This document shows, piece after piece, positions 16,238 through 24,658 of a stretch of 64,000 bases of DNA. The notes under the pieces are model-generated. The model ran no database searches. It had not been told where the DNA came from and was given only the letters and a program-made list of their open reading frames with translations. Source of the stretch: Gaetbulibacter_A aestuarii (GTDB lineage Bacteria; Bacteroidota; Bacteroidia; Flavobacteriales; Flavobacteriaceae). Positions within the stretch are counted from its first letter, which is position 1, and each line of letters opens with the position of its first letter. Both the position numbers and the translations under genes were made by a program. The DNA lies in contig NZ_BAABAY010000002.1 in the NCBI RefSeq assembly GCF_039537665.1, positions 124,001 through 188,000 on the forward strand. The letters are read 5' to 3'.

Positions 16238-17017
16238 TTAAAGTTTTGAAAACATTTTTTCCATTTTTTCTTTTTGTTCTTCTGCCAGTTCAGCATCTAC
16301 CAGAATTCTTCCACTATGCTCATCGGTAATAACCTTTTTGCGTGATGCAATTTCTACCTGAACTTGTGGAGGAATTGTAAAGAATGAGCCACCGGAAGCA
16401 CCTCTTTCAATAGGAACAACTGCTAAGCCATTTTTTACATTTTCTCTAATGCGCGTGTAAGCTTTTACTAATCGATCGTCGATTTGCTCTTTGTAATCTG
16501 CAGATTTTTCGATTAAAGCTTTTTCTTCTTTTTCGGTTTCAGCCAAAATAGCATCTAATTCACCTTTTTTGTGTTTCAAATGCGTTTCACGTTCTTTTAA
16601 ACGCTCTTTGGTTTCAGCAATAACTTCTTTTTTCTGCTCAATCTGCGCCTTAAATTCTTTGATGTGTTTTTCTGCTAATTGAATTTCTAATTCCTGAAAC
16701 TCAATTTCTTTGGTTAAAGAATTGTATTCTCTGTTATTTCTAACATTTTTTTGTTGCTCACTGTACTTTTTGATCAAAGCTTTAGACTCTTCGATAAGGT
16801 TCTTTTTTCCAGTGATGTCATTATCTAATAACTCCAAACTAGCATTTAATTTATCTAATCTGATGTTTAGTCCAGCAACTTCATCCTCAAGATCACGAAC
16901 TTCTAGAGGAAGTTCTCCACGAACATTTCTAATCTCATCAATGCGTGAATCAATAAGTTGTAAATCGTAAAGGGCTCTTAAACGCTCTTCTACAGTTGCT
17001 TCTTTCTTTTTTGCCAT
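16238..17017 (-). CDS. Coiled-coil 'C4-type zinc ribbon' family protein lacking the zinc-ribbon cysteines
   Basis: The 259-aa protein is a long charged coiled coil (about residues 30-185) followed by a C-terminal region that aligns with the C4 zinc ribbon of the DUF164/CT398 family: a GxFFTIPPQVQVEI segment and a GRILVD ending. In the family these segments normally hold two CxxC pairs. Here they read GASGGSFFT and DEHSGRILVD, with no cysteine in the protein's C-terminal half. Zinc binding is therefore lost while the fold signature remains. It lies 3 bp downstream of the Nif3 gene, a common pairing. The role is unknown; family members bind RNA polymerase sigma factor in Chlamydia or flagellar parts elsewhere. 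Confidence 0.85.
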   Translation of the reverse strand: MAKKKEATVEERLRALYDLQLIDSRIDEIRNVRGELPLEVRDLEDEVAGLNIRLDKLNASLELLDNDITGKKNLIEESKALIKKYSEQQKNVRNNREYNSLTKEIEFQELEIQLAEKHIKEFKAQIEQKKEVIAETKERLKERETHLKHKKGELDAILAETEKEEKALIEKSADYKEQIDDRLVKAYTRIRENVKNGLAVVPIERGASGGSFFTIPPQVQVEIASRKKVITDEHSGRILVDAELAEEQKEKMEKMFSKL

Positions 17018-17020
17018 ATT

Positions 17021-18115
17021 CTAAAAATACTTAACAGGATTGGTATTTATCGTTGATAAAATGATTGCAAAATTAGTAATTTTTTTTGTAAGATAAGCGA
17101 CTATTCCGTTTTTTGTGTATTGCTCACTTTCGTAGTGCCCGATATCCACTAAAAGTATATTTTTTTCAGCTGAAAAAAAGTCGTGATACTTCAAATCTGC
17201 AGTAACAAAAGCATCCGCTCCAGCACCTTTCGCAGCTTGGATGGCAAAGCTTCCGGAACCTCCAAGAACGGCTACTTTTTTGATAGACTTTCCAAGCAAT
17301 TCAGTGTGTCGTATACCTTCAGAATTCATTTTTTCTTTAAGAAATTTCAGAAAATCCTGTTCGCTCATAGCAGTTTCAAATTCCCCGATCATCCCCATGC
17401 CGATCTGTTGATTTTTATTTTGAATCGCCATGATCTCATAAGCGACTTCTTCATAAGAATGCGTTTCAAAAAGCGTTTTTAAGATTTCTTTCTCCTTATG
17501 TTTTGGGAAAATGACTGTAATTTTGGTCTCTGGCTCGGTATGTCGTTTACCAATGTCGCCAATAGTGGGGTTGGCATCTTTATTTGCTTTGTAGGTTCCC
17601 TGGCCTTCTACGTTAAAACTACAATTACTGTAATTTCCAATGGCACCGGCTCCCGCTTTAAATAATGCATTTCGCAAAGTTTCAGCTTCGGCTGTTGGAA
17701 CGTAGGTGGTTAATTTCTTAATGGTTCCGGATTGCGGAATCAAAATCCTTTTGTTTGATAAATTAAGCTGATTGCAAATCATGTCATTAACGCCATAAAA
17801 CGAATTATCAAGGGCAGTATGAATGGCATAAATAGCAATATTGTGCTTTAAAGCCTTCATAACTACGCGTTCAACATAATTTTCGCCTGTAAGTTTTTTT
17901 AAACCTTTAAAGATAATAGGATGAAAACTTACAATAAGGTTACAATGTTTCTCGATGGCTTCGTCAACAACGGGTTCTAAAGTGTCGAGAGTTACTAAAA
18001 CGCCAGTAAGTTTGGCGTTTTTATCACCAACTAAGAGTCCCACATTATCAAAATCTTCAGCATAATTTAAAGGCGCCAAAGCCCCTAAATGAGAAATTAC
18101 ATCTTGAATAACCAT
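17021..18115 (-). CDS. Nif3-like dinuclear metal centre protein (YbgI/YqfO type)
   Basis: The 364-aa protein has the NIF3 halves with metal-binding motifs: FDNVGLLVG, SFHPIIF, AIHTALDN at the N-terminal half and GHYESEQY near the C-terminus. The middle insert (about 130-230) resembles the PII-like/CutA-like domain of the long YqfO form. The family is often annotated as GTP cyclohydrolase 1 type 2, but the reaction is uncertain. It is the first gene of a two-gene operon with the coiled-coil protein. A TATATTTG -10 box is seen 27 bp upstream. Confidence 0.92.
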   Translation of the reverse strand: MVIQDVISHLGALAPLNYAEDFDNVGLLVGDKNAKLTGVLVTLDTLEPVVDEAIEKHCNLIVSFHPIIFKGLKKLTGENYVERVVMKALKHNIAIYAIHTALDNSFYGVNDMICNQLNLSNKRILIPQSGTIKKLTTYVPTAEAETLRNALFKAGAGAIGNYSNCSFNVEGQGTYKANKDANPTIGDIGKRHTEPETKITVIFPKHKEKEILKTLFETHSYEEVAYEIMAIQNKNQQIGMGMIGEFETAMSEQDFLKFLKEKMNSEGIRHTELLGKSIKKVAVLGGSGSFAIQAAKGAGADAFVTADLKYHDFFSAEKNILLVDIGHYESEQYTKNGIVAYLTKKITNFAIILSTINTNPVKYF

Positions 18116-18141
18116 ATTATTTTTATGATTTGATTTAGAAA

Positions 18142-18149
18142 CAAATATA
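18142..18149 (-). promoter_or_regulatory. -10 box of the nif3 operon (TATATTTG)
   Basis: Exact TAnnTTTG on the minus strand, 27 bp upstream of the Nif3 start codon. No matching -33 TTG is seen at the usual spacing. Confidence 0.5.
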
Positions 18150-18227
18150 AAATATTTACTTTGCTGTTGGTTATATTAACCAGATTAAACCTGAGATAAC
18201 CAAAAATACGGTTTACAAAGTTTATTT

Positions 18228-19232
18228 ATGAAAATTCTGAGAATCTTATTGTTTCCAATTGTTCCGGTTTATTATGTTGTAACCTGGTTTCGTAATACCT
18301 TTTTCGATTTGGGTTGGTTAGCTCATAAAAAATATGATTTACCCGTAATTTGTGTTGGTAATTTAAGTGTTGGTGGTACAGGGAAAACCCCTATGATCGA
18401 ATATTTAATCTGTTTGTTAAAGGACGATTATAAGATAGCTACCCTTAGCCGTGGTTATAAACGCCAAACCATGGGGTTTCAATTAGCTGATTTAAAATCC
18501 AATGCCCGAACCATTGGAGACGAACCGTTCCAATTTTATCATAAATTTAATAAAGATATTTATGTGGGGGTTGATGCCCAACGTCAAAAGGGAATTTCCG
18601 AACTTCTAAAATTAAAGCCAAAACCAGAGGTTATTCTTTTGGATGATGCTTACCAACACCGGAAAGTAAAAGCCGGACTTAATATTTTACTAACCACCTT
18701 TTCACAGCCTTATTTCAATGATTTGGTTTTACCCACTGGAAATCTCCGAGAGCCCAGATCTGGTGCTCAACGAGCGGATTTGATTGTAGTAACCAAATGC
18801 CCGGAAATTATTTCTGAAGAAGAAAAACGACAATATATTAAAAGGATCGATCCTAAGGAACACCAATCGGTATTTTTTAGTTCTATTCTATATGATGATT
18901 CGGTTTATTCTGAGGATTCTTCAATAAAATTACATGATCTAAAATCCTTTACTTTAGTTACAGGAATAGCCAACGCTCAATCATTAGTAGATCATCTTAA
19001 GAAAAATGATTTAAAATTTGATCATTTGAACTTTAAAGATCATCATGAATTCAGTGCTGATGACATTCAATTATTGAGCAAAAAACATCTGATTGTTACC
19101 ACGGAAAAAGACTTTATGCGTCTTAAAGATGTAGAGGATCTAAAAGGAAAATTATATTATCTGCCAATAAAAGTAAGTTTGGAACAGGCCAATAATTTTA
19201 ATAAAGTAGTTAAATCGTTTGTTGCTGGTTAA
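18228..19232 (+). CDS. lpxK: Tetraacyldisaccharide 4'-kinase
   Basis: The 334-aa protein has the LpxK P-loop VGNLSVGGTGKTP (about 43-55), the SRGYKR motif and the LLDDAYQHRKV catalytic segment, after an N-terminal hydrophobic membrane-associating helix. It phosphorylates the lipid A disaccharide at the 4' position in the inner membrane, late in lipid A synthesis. It fits a Gram-negative cell envelope. Its last 23 bp overlap the end of the convergent hybrid kinase gene, and no terminator separates them. Confidence 0.96.
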   Translation: MKILRILLFPIVPVYYVVTWFRNTFFDLGWLAHKKYDLPVICVGNLSVGGTGKTPMIEYLICLLKDDYKIATLSRGYKRQTMGFQLADLKSNARTIGDEPFQFYHKFNKDIYVGVDAQRQKGISELLKLKPKPEVILLDDAYQHRKVKAGLNILLTTFSQPYFNDLVLPTGNLREPRSGAQRADLIVVTKCPEIISEEEKRQYIKRIDPKEHQSVFFSSILYDDSVYSEDSSIKLHDLKSFTLVTGIANAQSLVDHLKKNDLKFDHLNFKDHHEFSADDIQLLSKKHLIVTTEKDFMRLKDVEDLKGKLYYLPIKVSLEQANNFNKVVKSFVAG

Positions 19233-21462
19233 AAGCCTTGTACTTTTTTCCGGTGAGTGCGTTGTAAAGTTTTTTCTCGAATTCTTCCTGTTTGAAAGGT
19301 TTTGGAATAATATCTGAAAATCCTGCTTCCTCAAATTCCTGCATTTTATCTTCAATTGTCACGGCTGTAAGCGCAAAAATCGTTAACTTTTTGTCGAAGG
19401 TTCTGATGCGTTTTGTAGCCTCTATACCACTAATACCGGGCATATGGATATCCATAAGAACAATATCGTATTTATTGTTCTTGATAAGCTCTACGGCGTC
19501 TTCACCATTATCCACCAATTCACAATTAAGTTTCATTTTAGTCAGGATCTTTTTGGTGATCATTTGGTTGATCTTATTATCCTCTACAACTAAAACTTTA
19601 ACTTTATCAAGGTCAATTTTCTCTGAATTATCGTTGAAGTAAGAGGATTTAGGCTCGGTGGATGCTTGCTCTATCGGCGTGTACTCAACCGGTATTTCAA
19701 AATAAAAAGTGGTTCCTTTATCCAATTCACTTTTTACATAAATATCGCCTTTTAAAATGTCAATGAGACCTTTCACAATAGACAATCCTAAGCCGGTACC
19801 ACCATATTTTCTGTTGATCTGAATTGAGCCCTGAGAAAAACTTTCAAACATTTTATCCTGCTTTTCCTGACTGATACCAATACCATTATCTTCAACTTCA
19901 AAACGCAATCTGTAATTATTGTTTTCTTGCGCAATTTTATACACACGTATCCAGATATCGCCATTTTTAGTGAATTTAATAGAGTTACCAATTAAATTGA
20001 TTAATATCTGCGAAATCTTAATTTGGTCTGCAATAAAGTTTTCCGGAAGATTTTTATCGTATTCAAAATGAATTTTAACTTGATTGTCTTCGGCAGAATT
20101 GTTTAATGCCAGAATAATATTGTTTATTTTTTTCTTTAAGTTGAATGGCTCTGATTCAATTTCAACTTTATTGGCTTCAATTTTGTTTATTTGAAGTATA
20201 TCATTGATAAACGTTAGCAGATAATCACCTGAAAATTTTAAGGATTTTAAATGCTGGATTTGATCGGGTTTGGGGTTTTCCTCAAGTAACATGTTCGTTA
20301 AACCAGTTACAGCATATAATGGTGTGCGTAACTCATGAGTAACCGTCGATAAGAAATTAGCTTTGGTTTTTGTTGCTAATTCCGCTTTTTCTTTAGCAAT
20401 AATTAATTCTCCATTTTTTTTGTGGAGCATATTATTGGTTTTTAATCGAATATTATTATTCTTATAAAGCGATAGCGTTAATAGCGATAAAATCGTAATT
20501 AAAGCAACACTTAAAATGGAGATTAACGTTCGCACGCCATTGTCCTCCTCAACTTGTTCCAATTGTTTTTTTGCTTCCTCGTATTGTTTTGTGGTATCCT
20601 TTAAAATGGATTTGGTTTGTTGATCTGATGCAAGACTTTTCGATTTTAGCTGATACAAAGAATCAGTTAATTTTAGATGCTTATCTAAATAATCTCTTGA
20701 GTTTTTGTAGTTTTTACGATCGTAATATATTTCGCTTAGCGTTTTGTATGCCGCGTTTCGAATGGTCAGATATTTATTTAATTCTGCAATTTGAAGTCCT
20801 TCCTCAGCTGTGTTTAGGGCTTTATCATTTTCCCCAAGAACGTTAAATACCACAGCCTGATTTATCAGGGCATCACTTTCAACTTCGGGATATTCCGATT
20901 TCTTTGCAATGGCAAGAGCTTGTTCAATAATTTCTCGAGCCTTAACGTAATTATTTAACAACATAAATGTTTTACCATCCAGGAGTAAAGTCTCGGCTAA
21001 TTTTTGTTGTAACCCTTGTTGTTGAAATAAATTTTTTGCTGATACGAAATAATCATGCGCTTGATTATAGTATTTTTCGTTAAAGTAAACTTCTCCCAAA
21101 GTTTTTAAGGCATAGGCTAAACCTGTATCGTTCTTTATCAGGCGCTGTATTTCAATAGCACTGTTAAGCGATTTTATGGCATTATCAGAATTGTCAGTTA
21201 ACAATTGTAGACGCCCTTTTAATGTGTAAATGCTTCCAAGTCGGGTACTGTCTTCCGCTTTTTTAGCTTCATCTAGAGCTTCATTAAGGTGATTTAAAGC
21301 CTTATAATAACTGAAGTTTTCAAGTTCGTTTTGAGACTGTTTGATCCGATAATCAATGGAATTTTGAGCCAATTCCGGATCATTATTCAGCGTGTTTTGA
21401 GCTGATAGTTCAAGACCGAAAAGGCAGAATAAGACGAATATGTAACGACAAATTTGGGACAT
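19210..21462 (-). CDS. Hybrid sensor histidine kinase/response regulator with periplasmic TPRs (second paralogue)
   Basis: The 750-aa protein has a signal peptide (to about 22), six or so TPR-like repeats (about 45-270), a coiled coil, a transmembrane helix (about 311-333), HisKA with His376 in THELRTP, HATPase_c (NLIGNSIKF, DNGIGI, GTGLGLS) and a receiver with Asp671 in VLMDIHMP and IPKPF. It matches the protein at 1443-3725 domain by domain, with long identical stretches such as SLKFSGDYLL and LRFEVEDNG, so the two are paralogues. It is an orphan with no output domain or regulator nearby. Its promoter carries three tandem 21-bp units (see separate entry), which suggests specific control. 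Confidence 0.9.
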   Translation of the reverse strand: MSQICRYIFVLFCLFGLELSAQNTLNNDPELAQNSIDYRIKQSQNELENFSYYKALNHLNEALDEAKKAEDSTRLGSIYTLKGRLQLLTDNSDNAIKSLNSAIEIQRLIKNDTGLAYALKTLGEVYFNEKYYNQAHDYFVSAKNLFQQQGLQQKLAETLLLDGKTFMLLNNYVKAREIIEQALAIAKKSEYPEVESDALINQAVVFNVLGENDKALNTAEEGLQIAELNKYLTIRNAAYKTLSEIYYDRKNYKNSRDYLDKHLKLTDSLYQLKSKSLASDQQTKSILKDTTKQYEEAKKQLEQVEEDNGVRTLISILSVALITILSLLTLSLYKNNNIRLKTNNMLHKKNGELIIAKEKAELATKTKANFLSTVTHELRTPLYAVTGLTNMLLEENPKPDQIQHLKSLKFSGDYLLTFINDILQINKIEANKVEIESEPFNLKKKINNIILALNNSAEDNQVKIHFEYDKNLPENFIADQIKISQILINLIGNSIKFTKNGDIWIRVYKIAQENNNYRLRFEVEDNGIGISQEKQDKMFESFSQGSIQINRKYGGTGLGLSIVKGLIDILKGDIYVKSELDKGTTFYFEIPVEYTPIEQASTEPKSSYFNDNSEKIDLDKVKVLVVEDNKINQMITKKILTKMKLNCELVDNGEDAVELIKNNKYDIVLMDIHMPGISGIEATKRIRTFDKKLTIFALTAVTIEDKMQEFEEAGFSDIIPKPFKQEEFEKKLYNALTGKKYKAFNQQQTI

Positions 21463-21469
21463 TCAACAT

Positions 21470-21532
21470 ATTTATTATCGACAAATATAACTTTTTTATC
21501 GATAAAACACACTTTTTTTACGATAAATTACA
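21470..21532 (-). promoter_or_regulatory. Three tandem 21-bp units with ATCGATAA-like core (candidate operator array)
   Basis: The region between lipA and the second hybrid kinase divides into units at 21470-21490, 21491-21511 and 21512-21532. Units 2 and 3 agree at 17 of 21 positions, and units 1 and 2 at 14 of 21. Each has a T-run followed by ATCGA or ACGATAAA. The middle unit contains the perfect 14-bp palindrome TTTTATCGATAAAA (21494-21507). A 21-bp period equals two helical turns, so bound proteins would line up on one DNA face. The kinase -10 box lies within the first unit. Confidence 0.6.
21482..21489 (-). promoter_or_regulatory. -10 box of the second hybrid kinase gene (TATATTTG)
   Basis: Exact TAnnTTTG on the minus strand, 20 bp upstream of the start codon at 21462. 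The palindrome at 21494-21507 lies just upstream, where a bound factor would compete with RNA polymerase. Confidence 0.5.
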
Positions 21533-21541
21533 CTTAAATTG

Positions 21542-22420
21542 TTAATTTATATGTTTTTGGGCTTTATAAGAAGACCGTACAAGCGCACTACTTTCTACAT
21601 GTCGAAAGCCTAAATTTAATCCGATTTCTTCAAATTCTTTAAATTCGTCGGGTGTAATAAAGCGTTTTACTGGTAAATGTTTTTTACTGGGTTGTAAGTA
21701 TTGACCAATTGTAACCACATCAACATCGTGGGCGCGTAAATCGTGAAGCGTTTCAATAACCTCCTCTTTTGTTTCGCCCAAACCAAGCATAATTCCGGAT
21801 TTAGTTCTGCGCTGCCCCTGATCTTTCAAATATTTAAGAACAGCAAGACTTCTGTCGTATTTCGCCTGAATGCGAACCTCACGTGTTAAACGGCGAACCG
21901 TTTCTATGTTATGGGAAATAACTTCTGGCGCTACCTCAATAATGCGATCCAAATGTTGCTCAACACCTTGAAAGTCGGGAATCAGTGTTTCCAATGTAAT
22001 TTCGGGATTCATGCGGCGAACAGCTTTAACCGTCTCGGCCCACATGATGCTTCCCATATCTTTAAGGTCATCACGATCAACACTGGTAAGTACCGCGTGT
22101 TTAATTTTCATGATCTTTATAGACCGGGCTACTTTTTCAGGTTCATCCCAATCAACCGTTTCCGGACGCCCGGTTTTTACACCACAAAAGCCACATGATC
22201 GGGTACAAATATTACCCAAAATCATAAAGGTGGCTGTGCCTTCTCCCCAGCATTCTCCCATATTAGGACAACTACCGGAAGCACAAATGGTGTTCAAATT
22301 ATATTTATCAACCAAACTGCGTAATTCAGAGTATTTTTTTCCTGTTGGAAGTTTTACACGAATCCACTTTGGTTTTGGTTGCCTTTCAGTAGTCGTATTG
22401 ATAACAGTCTCTGTACTCAT
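21542..22420 (-). CDS. lipA: Lipoyl synthase
   Basis: The 292-aa radical SAM enzyme has both cluster motifs of LipA: the auxiliary cluster cysteines Cys46, Cys51 and Cys57 in CASGSCPNMGEC and the radical-SAM cysteines Cys72, Cys76 and Cys79 in CTRSCGFC, with the C-terminal RSSY motif that supplies the serine ligand. It inserts sulfur at C6 and C8 of octanoyl groups on 2-oxoacid dehydrogenases and the glycine cleavage H protein. Its own -10 box lies 16 bp upstream, so it need not depend on the sigma/Nramp transcript upstream. Confidence 0.97.
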   Translation of the reverse strand: MSTETVINTTTERQPKPKWIRVKLPTGKKYSELRSLVDKYNLNTICASGSCPNMGECWGEGTATFMILGNICTRSCGFCGVKTGRPETVDWDEPEKVARSIKIMKIKHAVLTSVDRDDLKDMGSIMWAETVKAVRRMNPEITLETLIPDFQGVEQHLDRIIEVAPEVISHNIETVRRLTREVRIQAKYDRSLAVLKYLKDQGQRRTKSGIMLGLGETKEEVIETLHDLRAHDVDVVTIGQYLQPSKKHLPVKRFITPDEFKEFEEIGLNLGFRHVESSALVRSSYKAQKHIN

Positions 22421-22436
22421 AGCTTATTTTAAAGGG

Positions 22437-22444
22437 CAAAGATA
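22437..22444 (-). promoter_or_regulatory. -10 box of lipA (TATCTTTG)
   Basis: Exact TAnnTTTG match on the minus strand in the 47-bp gap between lipA and the Nramp-like gene. Confidence 0.5.
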
Positions 22445-22467
22445 CGAAGTATTCTTTGAAATACCGC

Positions 22468-23682
22468 CTAAAGTGTAAGGAGGTAGTATACACTAAATCC
22501 TACTAAAAAAACGATACCAAGGATGCTCAAAACATGCATTTTTCTCGATGGCCTCCAATGTTTCGGGGTGTGTTTACTCGCAATCAGTTTATAATTAATT
22601 ATAGCATAAAAAGGCGCTGTAATAAAAGATAAAATGGTGGCAATTTGAACCAGCAAACCCATTTCTGAAGCCAAAAAGAAAAAGATGCCAATACAACCTA
22701 TGGTGAGCAGTACGATCCAAAACGTATAATTTAATTTTTTTTCAGATTGAAATAAAAGTTCTGTTGCTTTGCTCATCGCTCTCGGAGAAGCATCTAAAGT
22801 AGTAAGCGTTGTACTGAACATCGTAGTAAAAGCAGCAATACCAATTATGATACTGGCCCAACTACCAATGCTGGCGGTATACATTTTTATAAGTTGCCCA
22901 GAAAAAACTGTGGCTGAGTTGCTAAAATGTTCTCCGGTATGAAACATAACCAATGCACCTAAAAGTAAAAAGCCAATACCTAAAATAATAGTGCCAATGT
23001 AACCCACGTTAAAATCGAATAATGCAGATTTCGGGGTGTAGGTGTTGGTGTTTTTATTTTTTTCAATAGACCACAACGATTGCCAAACTGAAATATCTAG
23101 AGGAGCCGGCATCCAACCCATAAAGGCAATTAAAAATGCAATTCCTAGTTTATTATCCGGAAGTATTTGTGAAAAAGTAATTGTTTCATGATGATTCAGA
23201 AGCGACATGCTTACTGCCCCGATCGTGCTTAAAGTTAGAACGATAATAATAACCTTCATTAATTTATCTAACAAAGAATATTTTCCAATAATTAGAATTG
23301 CTAAACAGAAAATCAAAATAAGAACTGTCCAGGTTTCAATGGAAAAGAACCCAACGAATAAAGAAGAGGCCAGTCCTGCCGTTACAATGGTTACGGCGGT
23401 TTGTATTGTAAACATGGTGGCAATGGTTAAAATATAATAAGTAACCAAAACACCTTTACCTAATTTTTTGTAGCCTTCCAATAAGCTTTCCCCGGTGGCT
23501 GTGGCATAGCGCGGACCAAACTGGAAAAAAGGGTATTTAAATAAGTTTACAAGAAGCAGAGCCCACAAAAGACCCAAACCAAAATCAGCGCCGGCTCGGG
23601 TAGATTGTACCAAATGTGACACCCCGATGGCGGCTCCGGCAAACAACAATCCCGGTCCAAGATCTTTGAGTTTCGATATCAT
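22468..23682 (-). CDS. Nramp-like transporter lacking the canonical metal-binding motifs
   Basis: The 404-aa protein has about 11 transmembrane helices and Nramp-type text (GPGLLFAGAAIGVSHLVQSTRAGADFG; KYPFFQFGPRYATATGESLLEGY). The TM1 metal motif DPGN is replaced by IGVS (about 19-22). In TM6 the region corresponding to MPH reads MPAPLD (191-196), keeping the Met but not the His. Substrate could therefore differ from Mn2+/Fe2+; I would not call it MntH. Its start overlaps the stop of the ECF sigma gene by 4 bp, so it is translationally coupled to it. This is an unusual partner for a sigma factor, and no anti-sigma gene is adjacent. Confidence 0.85.
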   Translation of the reverse strand: MISKLKDLGPGLLFAGAAIGVSHLVQSTRAGADFGLGLLWALLLVNLFKYPFFQFGPRYATATGESLLEGYKKLGKGVLVTYYILTIATMFTIQTAVTIVTAGLASSLFVGFFSIETWTVLILIFCLAILIIGKYSLLDKLMKVIIIVLTLSTIGAVSMSLLNHHETITFSQILPDNKLGIAFLIAFMGWMPAPLDISVWQSLWSIEKNKNTNTYTPKSALFDFNVGYIGTIILGIGFLLLGALVMFHTGEHFSNSATVFSGQLIKMYTASIGSWASIIIGIAAFTTMFSTTLTTLDASPRAMSKATELLFQSEKKLNYTFWIVLLTIGCIGIFFFLASEMGLLVQIATILSFITAPFYAIINYKLIASKHTPKHWRPSRKMHVLSILGIVFLVGFSVYYLLTL

Positions 23683-24236
23683 GTGTGTTTTTGAATAATA
23701 TCGGCCAGTAGTTTTTTGGCACGAAGCAATTTAACCTTCACATTGTTTATAGGTTCTCCCAATTTCTGAGAAATCTCCTTGTAACTATATTCCTGAAAGT
23801 AGCGTAAATTAATAACTTCCTGATAATGAGGCTTTAATTTTTTAATGTCGCGTAAAAGCGTGGCAAGATGCTGTTCTGTAATCAGTTTGTCTTCAGGTGA
23901 GGGCGATTCATCCAATACCAGATACGCATCCTCGTCATGATTAATCTTTACTTGATCGATGGCATTCTTTTCTTTTCTTAAAAGATCAATGTGAATGTTT
24001 TTGGAAATGGTTATCAGCCAGGTCTTGAATTTATAACGATCATCGAAGGTATCGATTTTATCAAAGGCTTTGGAAAAGGTTTGGATCGTGATGTCTTCAG
24101 CATCATTCTCATTTCTGGTGCGTTTCAGTTGAAATCCGTAAACATCATCCCAAAACGTATCCAAAAGAAAATTAAAGGCTTTCTGATCCGTCTTTTTTGC
24201 GCGTGAAATGGCTTCCTCTATATTCAATAAAATCAA
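23679..24236 (-). CDS. ECF-type RNA polymerase sigma-70 factor
   Basis: The 185-aa protein has sigma region 2 (DAEDITIQTFSKAFDKIDTF with YKFKTWLITISKNIHIDLLR) and region 4 (VINLRYFQEYSYKEISQKLGEPINNVKVKLLRAKKLL). The likely start is a TTG at 24236 (a second TTG is at codon 4); there is no ATG nearby. The signal and regulon are unknown. No anti-sigma factor follows; the coupled downstream gene encodes an Nramp-like membrane transporter, which might take that role or be a main target. Confidence 0.9.
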   Translation of the reverse strand: MILLNIEEAISRAKKTDQKAFNFLLDTFWDDVYGFQLKRTRNENDAEDITIQTFSKAFDKIDTFDDRYKFKTWLITISKNIHIDLLRKEKNAIDQVKINHDEDAYLVLDESPSPEDKLITEQHLATLLRDIKKLKPHYQEVINLRYFQEYSYKEISQKLGEPINNVKVKLLRAKKLLADIIQKHT

Positions 24237-24310
24237 TTTTTAATGAGATGATTTATAAAGATACTAATTGTAGAAGAATAAATAAAGCCTTTTTTATTTT
24301 GGTTGAAATC

Positions 24311-24318
24311 CAAAAATA
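24311..24318 (-). promoter_or_regulatory. -10 box of the sigma/Nramp operon (TATTTTTG)
   Basis: Exact TAnnTTTG on the minus strand, about 75 bp upstream of the TTG start. A second near-match (TATCTTTA, 24256-24263) lies closer to the gene. Confidence 0.4.
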
Positions 24319-24363
24319 GAGGTTAAAAAAGGTGATTTGATGTATTTCTAAGAAAAATATAAA

Positions 24364-24570
24364 TTAAGATTCGTGTTGCGGCTCGCTACAATTTTCAAAT
24401 TGATCGGGTCTTCTGCCACAAAAACCACAGGCTTCTCCAGACTTATTCAACATCGGATTCTGGCTTGCACAAGTACCGGCAAATTTTCCATCTTTTTTAG
24501 CCCAGATTTTAATGGCGATTCCTGCAAATCCAAGGGCCAAAAGTCCGATTGTAATTAAAAAAAGTTTCAT
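24364..24570 (-). CDS. Small membrane protein with four cysteines, NqrM-like
   Basis: The 68-aa protein has one N-terminal transmembrane helix (LFLITIGLLALGFAGIAIKIW) followed by a cysteine pattern: GTCASQNP (Cys34), then Cys48-x2-Cys51 and Cys61. The GxC...CxxC arrangement after one helix resembles NqrM (DUF539), which helps deliver iron to the Na+-translocating NADH:quinone reductase. No nqr genes are nearby, so this is a resemblance, not an assignment. It stands alone, with a terminator upstream that isolates it from the anti-sigma gene. Confidence 0.65.
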   Translation of the reverse strand: MKLFLITIGLLALGFAGIAIKIWAKKDGKFAGTCASQNPMLNKSGEACGFCGRRPDQFENCSEPQHES

Positions 24571-24599
24571 TTCTAATTATTTTTTACAAAGGTACAAGT

Positions 24600-24637
24600 A
24601 AAAAAAAACTTCAAGAAAAATACTTGAAGTTTTTTTA
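24600..24637 (-). terminator. Rho-independent terminator after the sigma/anti-sigma pair
   Basis: Perfect stem ACTTCAAG (24608-24615) with CTTGAAGT (24623-24630), extended by an A-run and a T-run on the two sides. It is placed between the anti-sigma gene and the small cysteine protein gene. Confidence 0.85.
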
Positions 24638-24658
24638 GGGAGATTATTTGCTATTAAT

